A DNA stretch of 64,000 nucleotides from Stakelama sediminis. GTDB lineage: Bacteria; Pseudomonadota; Alphaproteobacteria; Sphingomonadales; Sphingomonadaceae. The stretch is taken from positions 1 to 64,000 of the forward strand of contig NZ_JACIJI010000003.1 of assembly GCF_014199335.1 (NCBI RefSeq), in the 5' to 3' direction. The position numbers and the translations under genes were made by a program. The notes beneath the pieces were generated by a model. It made no database searches. It was not told the origin of the DNA and worked only from the letters and a program-made list of their open reading frames with translations. This document shows, piece after piece, positions 1 through 8,570 of the stretch. Each line of letters starts with the position of its first letter. Position 1 is the first letter of the stretch.

Positions 1-205
1 CTGTTTGAACTCTACACTATGCTTGATCATCTCGTCGGTCTCCTGGAACGAACTTTAAACTCTCAGGTGACCGGCGCAAAACCGGTACAAGTCCAGTTCG
101 ACGTTCATCCCCAACGCGGCGGCCATCACCCGAGAACCGGTCCCGAGCAGGCGGGGGCGTCGCGCTACTCCGCCGGGCGCGCCGCCTTCGCGCTGGCAGA
201 TCATC
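1..205. other. left-edge stretch with no supported gene
   Basis: Nothing here can be assigned with confidence. Short frames are open (one on + from 19 to 231), but their translations show no recognisable fold, no good ribosome-binding site and a skewed His/Arg/Pro composition typical of out-of-frame reading. The stretch lies inside the mobile element that ends at the tRNA near 2260, so it is probably decayed or non-coding element DNA. Confidence 0.4.
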
Positions 206-358
206 ATGGCCGAGGCGAAAACGGCGTTTGATGCATATCGGCCGCTCTACCTCAAGAGCCGTCCCAGCATCCTCACGGCGCGAATCATGGCCCGGATGAA
301 CGAGGGTTACTCTGCGTTCGCGTCCGATCCGCAGTTCCGGAAGCTGTTCAAAGGGTGA
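206..358 (+). CDS. possible 50-residue remnant or small protein
   Basis: A frame open without a stop from about 71 ends in TGA at 356-358, and its first ATG is at 206. The last ~50 residues have protein-like composition, with alternating Ala, Arg and aromatic residues and the ending QFRKLFKG. No family is recognised and there is no convincing ribosome-binding site at 206. It may be the 3' remnant of a larger gene broken upstream, a small element-borne gene, or chance. It lies 297 bases before the recombinase within the same mobile element. Confidence 0.3.
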   Translation: MAEAKTAFDAYRPLYLKSRPSILTARIMARMNEGYSAFASDPQFRKLFKG

Positions 359-424
359 ATCCTATGGTTTTCCGTGGCGTTTTGACGGGAACTTCGCTGC
401 GATAATTCGCGGCAGACGAGAGGG

Positions 425-658
425 ATGGACCTCTCTCCACCCGATCCAGATCAGAGCGCACCTGCACCGCAAAACGACGGGTTCGCGAGCGGCGGTGTAG
501 CCAGCAGGAGTAGTAATGCGAAGGCTCGCGGTCGGATGCGGCCGGTTCCGGTCTATAGCTGGCTCCCTTCAGACTTGCCTATTTCCAGTGAAGAGATTCA
601 AATCGTCCTGGCGGTGCTCGGCCCTGACCTCACCAGCCTGTTTTGGGAGAATGGATGA
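425..658 (+). CDS. small hypothetical protein coupled to the serine recombinase
   Basis: This 77-residue ORF starts at ATG 425 directly behind the purine run GAGAGGG. Its stop (656-658) overlaps the recombinase start in an ATGA arrangement, so the two are probably translationally coupled. The N-terminal half is rich in Pro, Ser, Arg and Gly and looks disordered. The C-terminal part (about residues 45-77, with SSEEIQIVLAVLGPDL) has an amphipathic, helix-like pattern. No family is recognised. Position and coupling suggest an accessory of the recombinase, for example a directionality factor or regulator; this is inference only. Confidence 0.55.
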   Translation: MDLSPPDPDQSAPAPQNDGFASGGVASRSSNAKARGRMRPVPVYSWLPSDLPISSEEIQIVLAVLGPDLTSLFWENG

Positions 659-2289
659 TGGCGAACGGCCGTAGATCGAAAGGCAACGCGAAAATACGGG
701 CCTACGTGTATTTGCGGTTAAGCGTGGATAAGGAAGACGGAAAGGCGCAGAGCATCGAGGCTCAACGCACCGCGATCCATGATTATGCGCGCCGAAACAA
801 TATCGACATCATCGGGGAATTCTCCGACGCCGGATTGAGTGGTCAGTCTGCGAAACGGCCCGCCTTCAATCTCATGATCGAGAAGGCGACACAGACGCCT
901 TCTCCAGTTGACGCGGTTCTAATCTACCGGATTGCAAGGCTCGCGCGAAACATGCGCGTCTTCTTCAATTCGCTCGATGGCCTCGCCGATGTCGGCGTCG
1001 AAGTGATCTCGATCACAGAAAATTTCGGCGAAGGGCGGCGCACGAAGCGCTTGGGGCAAACGATCAGCGCCATGGTTGCTGAGCAACAGGCGATCGACGC
1101 TTCAATCTACACCGCGAAGAGCCGCCGCGAGAACGCCCGTCAGGGATTTTATAACGGCGGCCCCGTGGCTTTTGGCTATGAGACCTATGTGGCCAGGAAG
1201 GACGGCGAAAAGGAGCGGATGAAGCTGCGCATCGTCCCATCGGAAGCGGCAGTGGTCGATCAGATTTTCGACTGGGCGGATATGGGGCGGGGCGGACGCT
1301 GGATCGTGGGTGAGCTCAACCGGCGTGACATAACCCTCCGCGGCGCGAAGTTCTCGAATGGCAACATCGCAGGCATCCTCGGCCGCGTCACATATACTGG
1401 AGTATATTACGACAAAACGGTCGACGACGACGGCAATGTGCCGGACCCGGAAGATTGGATCGCAGTTTCCTGCCCGGTGATTATCGACCAGGCCAGGTTT
1501 GACCGTGTGAACGCTCTTCGTGCATCTCGCAATCCGCGCCGCACGCCACCTCACGTTGCCGCTGGCACCACGATGCTGACCGGCATCGCCAAGTGCGGAT
1601 CGCCGGGATGCGCTTGCGCCATGACGATCCGATCCGGCAAGGGCGGCCGATACAATTACTATGTTTGCGCCAATCGCGTGAACAAGGCGCAGGAATGCGA
1701 CACGCCGAACATTCGCCGGGAGGCGCTGGACAATGTGGTGCTCGGAGCGATCGAGAAGCAGTTGCTCGCACCTGAGCGACTGCAATCCCTTCTCGCCGAC
1801 GTGCTGAATCTCTCCGATAAAAAGCGCGCGCAGCGCGAGCAGGAATTGTCCCATGCCCGGTCGGAACAGACCCGCTTGAGGACTGGTATCGAGCGCTTGC
1901 TCATTCTTGTCGAAACCGGCCAGATGGGTCCGCGCGATCCGATTTTCGCAAAGCGCATGGAAGAGAACCGCACCGCGCTTGCCGCAACAACGGCGCGTAT
2001 CGACACGCTCGAGACGCAGCTCGTGAAGGGGACGCGGAAAATCACTTCGGCCACTATCGCCCGGTTCGGCGATCTTTTCTCCGCCCGGCTGCGCGATGAC
2101 GACCCGACGCTTCGGAAGGCTTATCTGCGGATGTTGGTGTCTATTGTCACCGTTTCCAACGAGCAGATTGTTATCTGTGGACCAAAAGCGGTTTTGGAGA
2201 ACGGCGTCTGTAACGGGCCCCCGCGCCTAGAAGGAACGGTGCCCATCTTTGACCGGGAATGGTGCCGCTTACAGGACTCGAACCTGTGA
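655..2289 (+). CDS. large serine site-specific recombinase (integrase of a mobile element)
   Basis: A 544-residue recombinase of the large serine family that cuts and rejoins DNA at att sites through a phosphoserine intermediate. The resolvase domain (about 15-160) opens with the YLRLS motif, whose Ser23 is the expected nucleophile, followed by QRTAI and a RIARLARN segment. The Recombinase domain spans about 170-280. A zinc-ribbon-like region (about 300-365) carries several Cys, and a coiled coil follows (about 375-460). ATG 655 was chosen because SD GGGAG (645-649) precedes it and it overlaps the upstream stop; a TTG at 643 and ATG 658 are alternatives. The last ten codons are read from the 3' end of tRNA-Thr, which marks an integration junction. 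The rest of the element lies to the left, outside the window. Confidence 0.92.
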   Translation: MMANGRRSKGNAKIRAYVYLRLSVDKEDGKAQSIEAQRTAIHDYARRNNIDIIGEFSDAGLSGQSAKRPAFNLMIEKATQTPSPVDAVLIYRIARLARNMRVFFNSLDGLADVGVEVISITENFGEGRRTKRLGQTISAMVAEQQAIDASIYTAKSRRENARQGFYNGGPVAFGYETYVARKDGEKERMKLRIVPSEAAVVDQIFDWADMGRGGRWIVGELNRRDITLRGAKFSNGNIAGILGRVTYTGVYYDKTVDDDGNVPDPEDWIAVSCPVIIDQARFDRVNALRASRNPRRTPPHVAAGTTMLTGIAKCGSPGCACAMTIRSGKGGRYNYYVCANRVNKAQECDTPNIRREALDNVVLGAIEKQLLAPERLQSLLADVLNLSDKKRAQREQELSHARSEQTRLRTGIERLLILVETGQMGPRDPIFAKRMEENRTALAATTARIDTLETQLVKGTRKITSATIARFGDLFSARLRDDDPTLRKAYLRMLVSIVTVSNEQIVICGPKAVLENGVCNGPPRLEGTVPIFDREWCRLQDSNL

Positions 2290-2335
2290 CCCCCGCATTA
2301 CGAATGCGATGCTCTACCAACTGAGCTAAAGCGGC
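2260..2335 (-). tRNA. tRNA-Thr (anticodon CGT)
   Basis: On the minus strand a full cloverleaf can be drawn. The acceptor stem is GCCGCTT paired with AAGCGGC plus discriminator A, the D-arm is GCTC/GAGC with loop AGTTGGTA, the anticodon loop is TTCGTAA (anticodon CGT, reading ACG), and the T-arm is ACAGG-TTCGAGT-CCTGT. CCA is encoded (TGG at 2260-2262 on +). The first 30 bases on the + strand are shared with the end of the recombinase ORF, so the tRNA 3' end is the likely attachment site. The tRNA looks intact. Confidence 0.97.
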
Positions 2336-2366
2336 ACACGGCGCGCACGCGCCTTTAAGGAGGCGG

Positions 2367-2395
2367 CGCTTACCAGCATGTTTCATAGCTGACAA
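2367..2395 (-). promoter_or_regulatory. candidate promoter of tRNA-Thr
   Basis: On the minus strand TTGTCA (2395-2390) is followed after 17 bases by TAAGCG (2372-2367), about 32 bases before the tRNA 5' end. The -35 is good and the -10 is weak. It is the best sigma-70-like pair in this gap. Confidence 0.35.
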
Positions 2396-2544
2396 GCGTT
2401 GCCGAACGCCTAATGCACCGCTTGTCGGGAGGAAACACGTCCGGCGGGATGCGTGCCCCCCTCCCTTTACAGAAGATTTACCACATTGCGGCACAAGGCA
2501 GGGTGAGTAAACGCGGCTAACCGGCCGCACAGGGGATTGAACCT

Positions 2545-3819
2545 ATGGACAGCGCCCGCGGAATCGAAGACCGGATGGACCATGACGATGTCGATGACGG
2601 CAACGACGCGGTTGCCGATTCGCCACTGGAAATCGGTACGGACGAGCGGCGCATGCATGTGCGCGCCTATAATCACTGGGTATCGCTGCTGAAGGGGCGC
2701 ACCTATCCGTCGATCGACGACCTGAATCCGGAAAACATCGCTGATTTCGGTCCGCATAGTGTGCTGCTGGATTTTACGCAGGGGCTGGAAAACCCGGCGA
2801 TTCGCTTTCTCGGCGTGGCCCTGCGCGAAGAATGCGGCGTGGATATCGGGATCGACCATATCGCCGAAGTGCCGAGCCGGTCGCTGCTGTCACGGCTGAC
2901 CGATCACTATCTGCAGATTATCGCCAACCGCGCGCCCATCGGATTCGAAGCCGAATTTATCGGCCAGCGCGGCCACAACACGCTGTATCGCGGCATTTTG
3001 ATGCCGTTTTCGTCGGACGGCGAGGCAATCGACTTCATTTACGGCGTCATCAACTGGAAGGAACTGGTCGACGCCGAAACCCAGGCGAAGCTGAATAGTG
3101 AAATTGAGGAAGCGCGCAAAACGGCGCCGCGCACGCCGCTAAGCACGGCTGTCTGGGCCGATGGCCCCGACATTGCTTCCGATCAGGAAAGAAAAGAGAC
3201 GCAGGACGACGACACCGCATCGGCATCGGACACGACGCCGCTTGCCGACCGGCTGATGCTTGCGCGTGAGACCGCAGCCGCGGTGCGCGCAGCCGATACG
3301 CGATCGCGTGCCGCGCTGTATCGCGCGTTGAGCCGGGCCTATGACTTTTCGCTGGCTGCCGAGGCCGAGCCGGAAAGCTATACCGCCCTGCTCGAACAGG
3401 CGCAGCTGAAGGTTCAGGAACGTGCGCCGATGACCCCGGTCGTCAAACTGGTTTTCGGCAGCGATTACGACAAGGCGCGAATCACCGAATTCGCAGCCGC
3501 ATTGTCGCACGGCAAACGGCTTCAGGTGCCCCAGGGCCGTTTTGGCGATCTGCTCAACGAAACCGATGGCGGGTTGAAGGCGCTGGTCAAGGCGGAGCGT
3601 GCCGCGCGCCGCCCTGCGCCCAGGCCCGACCGCTATGAACGCGCGCTGGCGACGCTCAGGGCGCGTCCGGCGCTGGCGCATGTACCGGTTGGAGCGGGCG
3701 ATTCGGAATTCGTGCTGCTGCTGGCTCGCAAAGGCGATGACGGCGCGGTGGACATCGTCGCACGCGTCGACAAGGCGGATGCACTGATCAAGCAGGCAGT
3801 TCGCCGAGTCGCAGGCTGA
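2545..3819 (+). CDS. PAS-domain (PAS_5-like) protein
   Basis: A 424-residue soluble protein. Residues about 30-175 resemble the PAS_5 family seen in alphaproteobacteria (HVRAYNHWVSLLKGR near 34-48, then DLNPENIADF and later FIYGVINWKEL). This is a sensory or ligand-binding fold of unknown signal. The rest (about 215-424) is a charged, Ala-rich, mostly helical region with no recognised domain. There is no membrane segment, HTH or kinase module. The start ATG 2545 follows a purine-rich AGGGGA. It lies just outside the tRNA and faces the glutamate dehydrogenase gene in the same direction, 61 bases upstream. Signal and partner are unknown. Confidence 0.75.
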   Translation: MDSARGIEDRMDHDDVDDGNDAVADSPLEIGTDERRMHVRAYNHWVSLLKGRTYPSIDDLNPENIADFGPHSVLLDFTQGLENPAIRFLGVALREECGVDIGIDHIAEVPSRSLLSRLTDHYLQIIANRAPIGFEAEFIGQRGHNTLYRGILMPFSSDGEAIDFIYGVINWKELVDAETQAKLNSEIEEARKTAPRTPLSTAVWADGPDIASDQERKETQDDDTASASDTTPLADRLMLARETAAAVRAADTRSRAALYRALSRAYDFSLAAEAEPESYTALLEQAQLKVQERAPMTPVVKLVFGSDYDKARITEFAAALSHGKRLQVPQGRFGDLLNETDGGLKALVKAERAARRPAPRPDRYERALATLRARPALAHVPVGAGDSEFVLLLARKGDDGAVDIVARVDKADALIKQAVRRVAG

Positions 3820-3880
3820 AGAATCCCGCACTCTGTCGACAGGGCTTGAGCAAGCGCGCAAGCAGGCGCATAGGCGCGCC

Positions 3881-6800
3881 ATGACGAAGCAAAGCAGAAA
3901 GTCGCTGTCACAGGCGTTCGCGGCGCGGCTGGTCGAAGACGCGCTACCAGGAGAGCTTGAGGGATTTGAATCGCAGGAGCGTGCCGATGCGGCGCGGTTT
4001 GTCGCCGATACGGCGGCAATACGGCCCGACGGGACACCGGCGATCGCCCTCGATACCTTTACGCAGGGGCGACGGCGACACATGCGTCTGGCCGTCATCA
4101 ATGACGACATGCCGTTTCTGGTCGACTCGATCGCAGCGACCATCGGTGCACATAATATTGCCATCGACCGCATTCTCCATCCGGTGATCAAGGTCAGCCG
4201 CACGAAGGACGGCAAGCTGGAATCGATCGGCGAGGGATCGCCCGAATCGATGGTCTATATCGAAATGGAGCGCGCCGACGCCAAGCCGCGTCGCCTGCTG
4301 ATCGACGAACTCAACGAAAATCTGCTCCATGCACGCCATGCCGTCGAAGACTGGCACGCGATGGAAGCACTGATGATCGAAGATGCGGATCGCATGGAAA
4401 ACAGCGAGGGCGCTGCCCTGTTGCGCTGGTTTCTCGACCGTAATTTCACATTGCTGGGCCATGAAAGCTGGTCGCCGGACGGCAAGTTAACCAACCGGCT
4501 CGGCCTTGCCCGCGACGCGCTGAACATCCCGCTGCTCGCCGATACGTCGCGACAGCGCGCGTTCGACTGGATCCAGAAGGGCGGTGAATGCCCGTTACTG
4601 CTGAAATCGAATTTCATTTCGACCGTGCATCGCCGGGCGCCGCTTGACCTGATCCTTGTCCCTGAACGCGAAGACGGCACATTGACGGGCATCTCCATCC
4701 ATGCCGGTTTGTGGACCAGTGCCGCGATGCATGCCGATCCGGGCGACGTACCGGTTCTACGCTCGCGTCTGGCAACGCTTGAAAAACAGTTCGGCTTCGA
4801 CCCCAAGGGGCATACCGGCAAGGCACTGGCGCACGCGCTGACAGAATTGCCCCATGATTTGACGACAGCCTTCACCGCGGACGATCTGGAAACGCTGGCG
4901 CTGACCTCCATGTCGATCGCGGATCGTCCGCGCTCGCGCCTGATCTTGATCCGTAGCGCGCTGGGGCGGCACCTGTTTGCATTTGTCTGGCTCCCACGCG
5001 ACGAACTGTCGACCGGGCGGCGTCTGGCCATCGGCGAAATGCTGATGGAAACGGCCAATGCCGATCTGCTGAGCTGGTCGATCTCGCTGGAAGACGGGGT
5101 AGTCGCGCTGCTGCGCTATACACTCGACCTGCGTGGCGATGCACGGATGCCCGACGCCGAGGCGCTGAACGACCGGCTGGAACGCATGATGCGCGGCTGG
5201 CAGTCCGCCGTGGAAGCGGAAATCGCGGAAATCGATCCCGCGCGCGCCACCCGTCTGGCGCTGCGTTATGCGCAGGCATTCCCGACCAATTACCGCAATT
5301 CCAACGACCCGGCAGAGGCTGCACGCGACATATTGCGCCTCGCCGATCTTGAATCCGATCAGGACCGGGCGGTGCGGATCATCCGCGGGGACTCCGATAC
5401 CGAAAACGGCCGGTTGCGGATCAAGCTGTATCGGCTGGGCGGTGCACTGGCACTTTCCGATGCGGTTCCGGTATTCGAAAATTTCGGATTACGCGTGCTG
5501 GAAGAAGTCCCCACGCAGATGGGCGATGAGGCCAACGGCTTCATCCACGATTTCGAGGTGGCGCTGGCGGACGGCAATGAACCGGCGCAGCCGCTAGACC
5601 TGCCCGTGATTGAGGGCGCGATTGCCGCAGTGCTGGAAAACCATGCCGAAAACGATGTGTTCAACCGGCTGATCGTCGAGACCGGAATGAAGCCGGATGC
5701 CGTAGTGCTGTTGCGGGCATGGTTCCGTTATCTGCGTCAGACCGGCATGTCCTATGGTTTAAGCACGGTGGTCGACGCGCTGCGTGGCGCCCCCGACGTC
5801 GCCAACGGGCTGATCAAACGGTTCGGCGCGCACCATGACCCGGCATTGCGCAAGGATGCGGAGACGCTGGCCAAAACAGCGGACGAGATCATCGAGAACG
5901 GGCTGGTCGCAGTTTCCGCCATCGATGACGACCGCATCCTGCGCGCCTATCGCGGCGTGGTGCAGGCAACGTTGCGGACCAACGCCTTTGCCCCCGCAGC
6001 CCAGGAAGCGCTGGCGTTCAAGCTCGACAGCGCCAGGATTCCGAACCTGCCGCAACCGCTGCCATGGCGGGAGATTTTCGTCTATTCGCCGCGGGTGGAA
6101 GGCATTCATCTGCGCGCCGGCCCGGTGGCACGCGGCGGGCTACGCTGGTCCGACCGGCGCGACGATTTCCGCACCGAAATCCTCGGCCTGATGAAGGCGC
6201 AGCGCGTGAAGAACGCAGTGATCGTGCCGACAGGGGCCAAGGGCGGCTTCTATCCCAAACAGCTCCCTTCCCCCGCCACCAGCCGCGAAGCGTGGTTCGA
6301 AGAAGGCAAGGAAAGCTATCGCATTTTCATCCGCACGCTGTTGTCGATCACCGACAATATCGTCGACGGCAAGGTGGTCCATCCCGCCGATGTCGTCGTG
6401 CATGACGGCGAAGACCCTTATTTCGTCGTTGCCGCCGATAAAGGCACAGCAACCTTTTCCGACGTCGCCAACCAGATCGCGACCGACCGCGATTTCTGGC
6501 TGGGCGATGCCTTCGCCAGCGGTGGCAGCCACGGCTATGACCACAAGGCGATGGGCATCACCGCGCGCGGCGGCTGGGTATCCGTGCAGCGCCATTTCCT
6601 CGAAATGGGCGTCGATGTGCAGACCGATCCGGTCAGCGTCGTCGGCTGCGGCGACATGTCGGGCGACGTATTCGGCAACGGCATGCTGCTGAGCCGGGCA
6701 ATCCGCTTGCAGGCCGCATTCGATCACCGCCATATCTTCCTCGACCCCGATCCCGACCCCGAAACGAGCTGGGAAGAGCGTAAGCGTCTGTTCGACTTGC

Positions 6801-8509
6801 CGCGATCGAGCTGGGCGGATTATAACAAGAAGCTGATTTCCAGGGGCGGCGGCGTCTTTGCACGCACCGAAAAGACCATCAAGCTGAGCAAGCAGATCCA
6901 GCAGATGCTCGATCTGGATGTCAGCGAGATCGAACCCGGCAAACTGATATCCGCTATTTTGACCGCACCGGTCGACCTGATCTGGTTCGGCGGCATCGGC
7001 ACCTATATCAAGGCGGCGGCGCAGGCGAATATCGAGGTCGGCGATCCCGCCAACGACCGGCTGCGCGTCAATGCCGAGCAATTGCGCGCTAAGGTGATCG
7101 GCGAAGGTGCCAATCTGGGCATCACCCAGGCAGCGCGCATCGCCTTTGCCGAGCGCGGGGGGCGGATCAACACCGACTTTATCGACAATTCGGCAGGCGT
7201 CGATTGTTCGGATAATGAGGTCAATATCAAGATCGCGCTGAACCGCGAGGTTGCCGAGGGCAGCCTGACCTTTGACAAGCGCAACAAGCTGCTGGCGAAG
7301 ATGACCGACGGTGTCGCCGATCTGGTGCTGGAGGATAACCGCCTCCAGACGCTGGCATTGTCCTTCATGGAAAATGACGGCGCGGTGGCGGTGCCAAGCT
7401 ATGTCCGATTGATAGAAATCCTCGAAGACAGCGGCCGGCTTGATCGCGCGGTCGAGGGGCTGGCGACCAATGAGGAACTGCTGCGCCGTTCGCAGGAAGG
7501 CAATGGCCTGACCCGCCCGGAACTGGCGGTACTGCTCGCCACCTCAAAACTGACATTGCAGGATGCGATTGAGCAGCGCGGGCTGGGTCATGAGCCCGAA
7601 CTGCGCGACGATCTGCTCGCCGCATTCCCTGCTGCGATGCGCAAGAGCCATGCCGGTGCGATCGAACACCACCGGCTGCGCGGCGAGATCGTCGCGACCA
7701 AGCTGGCCAACCGCATCATCAACCGGCTGGGGGCGTTGCATCCGTTCGAACTTGCCGAGGAGGAAGGCGCGGCGATGGGCGATATCGCGGCGATGTTCGT
7801 CGTCGCGGAACGCCTGTTCGGACTGCCCGCCCTGTGGCGCGATATCGAACGCACCGACATGTCGGAAGGGGCGCGGATCGCGCTGTTCGACGAGGTAGCA
7901 ATCGCGGTGCGGTCGCAGATCGCCGACCTGTTGCGCGCCTGCAAGCCCGGCGCCTCGCCAGGCGATGTAGTCGAGCGGCTGGAAAAGGGCATTGCCAATC
8001 TCGATCGTCAGGCCAAGACCCTGCTGCTCGAAGAGGTCCGCGCGCAAAGCGGACGGATTGCTGCGCGACTGGAAGAAACCGGCGCGCCCAAACCGCTGGT
8101 CAGGAAAGTCGTGCGGCTGTTCGAACTCGACGGTGCGGTGGGTCTGGCCGAACTCGGTCAGTGCTGCGATATCGACGAAACCGTGCTCACCCGCGCCTTT
8201 ACCCGGCTGGGCCAGCGGCTGGGTCTCGACTGGGTGCAGGCAACCGCCGCGCGCATCACCACCGGCGATCCGTGGGAACGTCTGCTGATCGCCGGGCTGG
8301 CGCGCGATTTCCAGCAATTGCGGCTCGACTTCCTCAGCCGCAATCACGGCACCGATCCTGAAGCCGCGGTCGATACATGGCTGGAGGAGAACCGGCCGCG
8401 TGTCGAACAGTTTGTCGACCTGGTCCAGCGGGCACGGCAGGCATCCGCACCCAATGCCGCGATGCTGGCGCAGATTGCCGGACAGGCACGAGTCCTGCTC
8501 GCCCGTTAA
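3881..8509 (+). CDS. gdhB: NAD-specific glutamate dehydrogenase, large (GDH-180-like) class
   Basis: This 1542-residue protein matches the very large bacterial NAD-GDH class, which deaminates glutamate to 2-oxoglutarate and ammonium. Family length is about 1550-1650, so this copy is nearly full size. The N-terminal ~650 residues would hold the ACT-like regulatory domains. The catalytic core begins near residue 750 with GGLRWSDRRDDFRTEI, followed by the lysine-bearing MKAQRVKNAVIVPTGAKGGF at about 770-790. A dinucleotide-binding segment (VIGEGANLG) is near 1070. The C-terminal ~300 residues are helical, as in the family. The start ATG 3881 has only a weak ribosome-binding site. It stands alone between the PAS gene and an SDR gene. 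Confidence 0.93.
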   Translation: MTKQSRKSLSQAFAARLVEDALPGELEGFESQERADAARFVADTAAIRPDGTPAIALDTFTQGRRRHMRLAVINDDMPFLVDSIAATIGAHNIAIDRILHPVIKVSRTKDGKLESIGEGSPESMVYIEMERADAKPRRLLIDELNENLLHARHAVEDWHAMEALMIEDADRMENSEGAALLRWFLDRNFTLLGHESWSPDGKLTNRLGLARDALNIPLLADTSRQRAFDWIQKGGECPLLLKSNFISTVHRRAPLDLILVPEREDGTLTGISIHAGLWTSAAMHADPGDVPVLRSRLATLEKQFGFDPKGHTGKALAHALTELPHDLTTAFTADDLETLALTSMSIADRPRSRLILIRSALGRHLFAFVWLPRDELSTGRRLAIGEMLMETANADLLSWSISLEDGVVALLRYTLDLRGDARMPDAEALNDRLERMMRGWQSAVEAEIAEIDPARATRLALRYAQAFPTNYRNSNDPAEAARDILRLADLESDQDRAVRIIRGDSDTENGRLRIKLYRLGGALALSDAVPVFENFGLRVLEEVPTQMGDEANGFIHDFEVALADGNEPAQPLDLPVIEGAIAAVLENHAENDVFNRLIVETGMKPDAVVLLRAWFRYLRQTGMSYGLSTVVDALRGAPDVANGLIKRFGAHHDPALRKDAETLAKTADEIIENGLVAVSAIDDDRILRAYRGVVQATLRTNAFAPAAQEALAFKLDSARIPNLPQPLPWREIFVYSPRVEGIHLRAGPVARGGLRWSDRRDDFRTEILGLMKAQRVKNAVIVPTGAKGGFYPKQLPSPATSREAWFEEGKESYRIFIRTLLSITDNIVDGKVVHPADVVVHDGEDPYFVVAADKGTATFSDVANQIATDRDFWLGDAFASGGSHGYDHKAMGITARGGWVSVQRHFLEMGVDVQTDPVSVVGCGDMSGDVFGNGMLLSRAIRLQAAFDHRHIFLDPDPDPETSWEERKRLFDLPRSSWADYNKKLISRGGGVFARTEKTIKLSKQIQQMLDLDVSEIEPGKLISAILTAPVDLIWFGGIGTYIKAAAQANIEVGDPANDRLRVNAEQLRAKVIGEGANLGITQAARIAFAERGGRINTDFIDNSAGVDCSDNEVNIKIALNREVAEGSLTFDKRNKLLAKMTDGVADLVLEDNRLQTLALSFMENDGAVAVPSYVRLIEILEDSGRLDRAVEGLATNEELLRRSQEGNGLTRPELAVLLATSKLTLQDAIEQRGLGHEPELRDDLLAAFPAAMRKSHAGAIEHHRLRGEIVATKLANRIINRLGALHPFELAEEEGAAMGDIAAMFVVAERLFGLPALWRDIERTDMSEGARIALFDEVAIAVRSQIADLLRACKPGASPGDVVERLEKGIANLDRQAKTLLLEEVRAQSGRIAARLEETGAPKPLVRKVVRLFELDGAVGLAELGQCCDIDETVLTRAFTRLGQRLGLDWVQATAARITTGDPWERLLIAGLARDFQQLRLDFLSRNHGTDPEAAVDTWLEENRPRVEQFVDLVQRARQASAPNAAMLAQIAGQARVLLAR

Positions 8510-8542
8510 GCCGAAATAGGGGGCGGGAGCCGGACGCTGCCG

Positions 8543-8562
8543 CCCCTTTTGATCCAAAGGGG
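8543..8562 (+). promoter_or_regulatory. hairpin overlapping the ribosome-binding site of the SDR gene
   Basis: CCCCTTT (8543-8549) pairs with AAAGGGG (8556-8562) around a 6-base loop. The right arm is also the Shine-Dalgarno sequence (AAAGGGG, 8 bases before ATG 8571). The structure could act as a weak terminator for the dehydrogenase gene upstream or mask the ribosome-binding site; the sequence does not decide between these. Confidence 0.4.
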
Positions 8563-8570
8563 ATAGTGCA

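Noticed and set aside
19-231. 70-codon open frame at the left edge
   Set aside because: No ribosome-binding site, His/Arg/Gly-rich translation without a pattern, and it overlaps another open frame with better composition.
2270-2289. LQDSNL ending of the recombinase as a conserved protein motif
   Set aside because: These codons are the complement of the tRNA T-arm and 3' end, so the apparent motif reflects tRNA conservation, not protein function.
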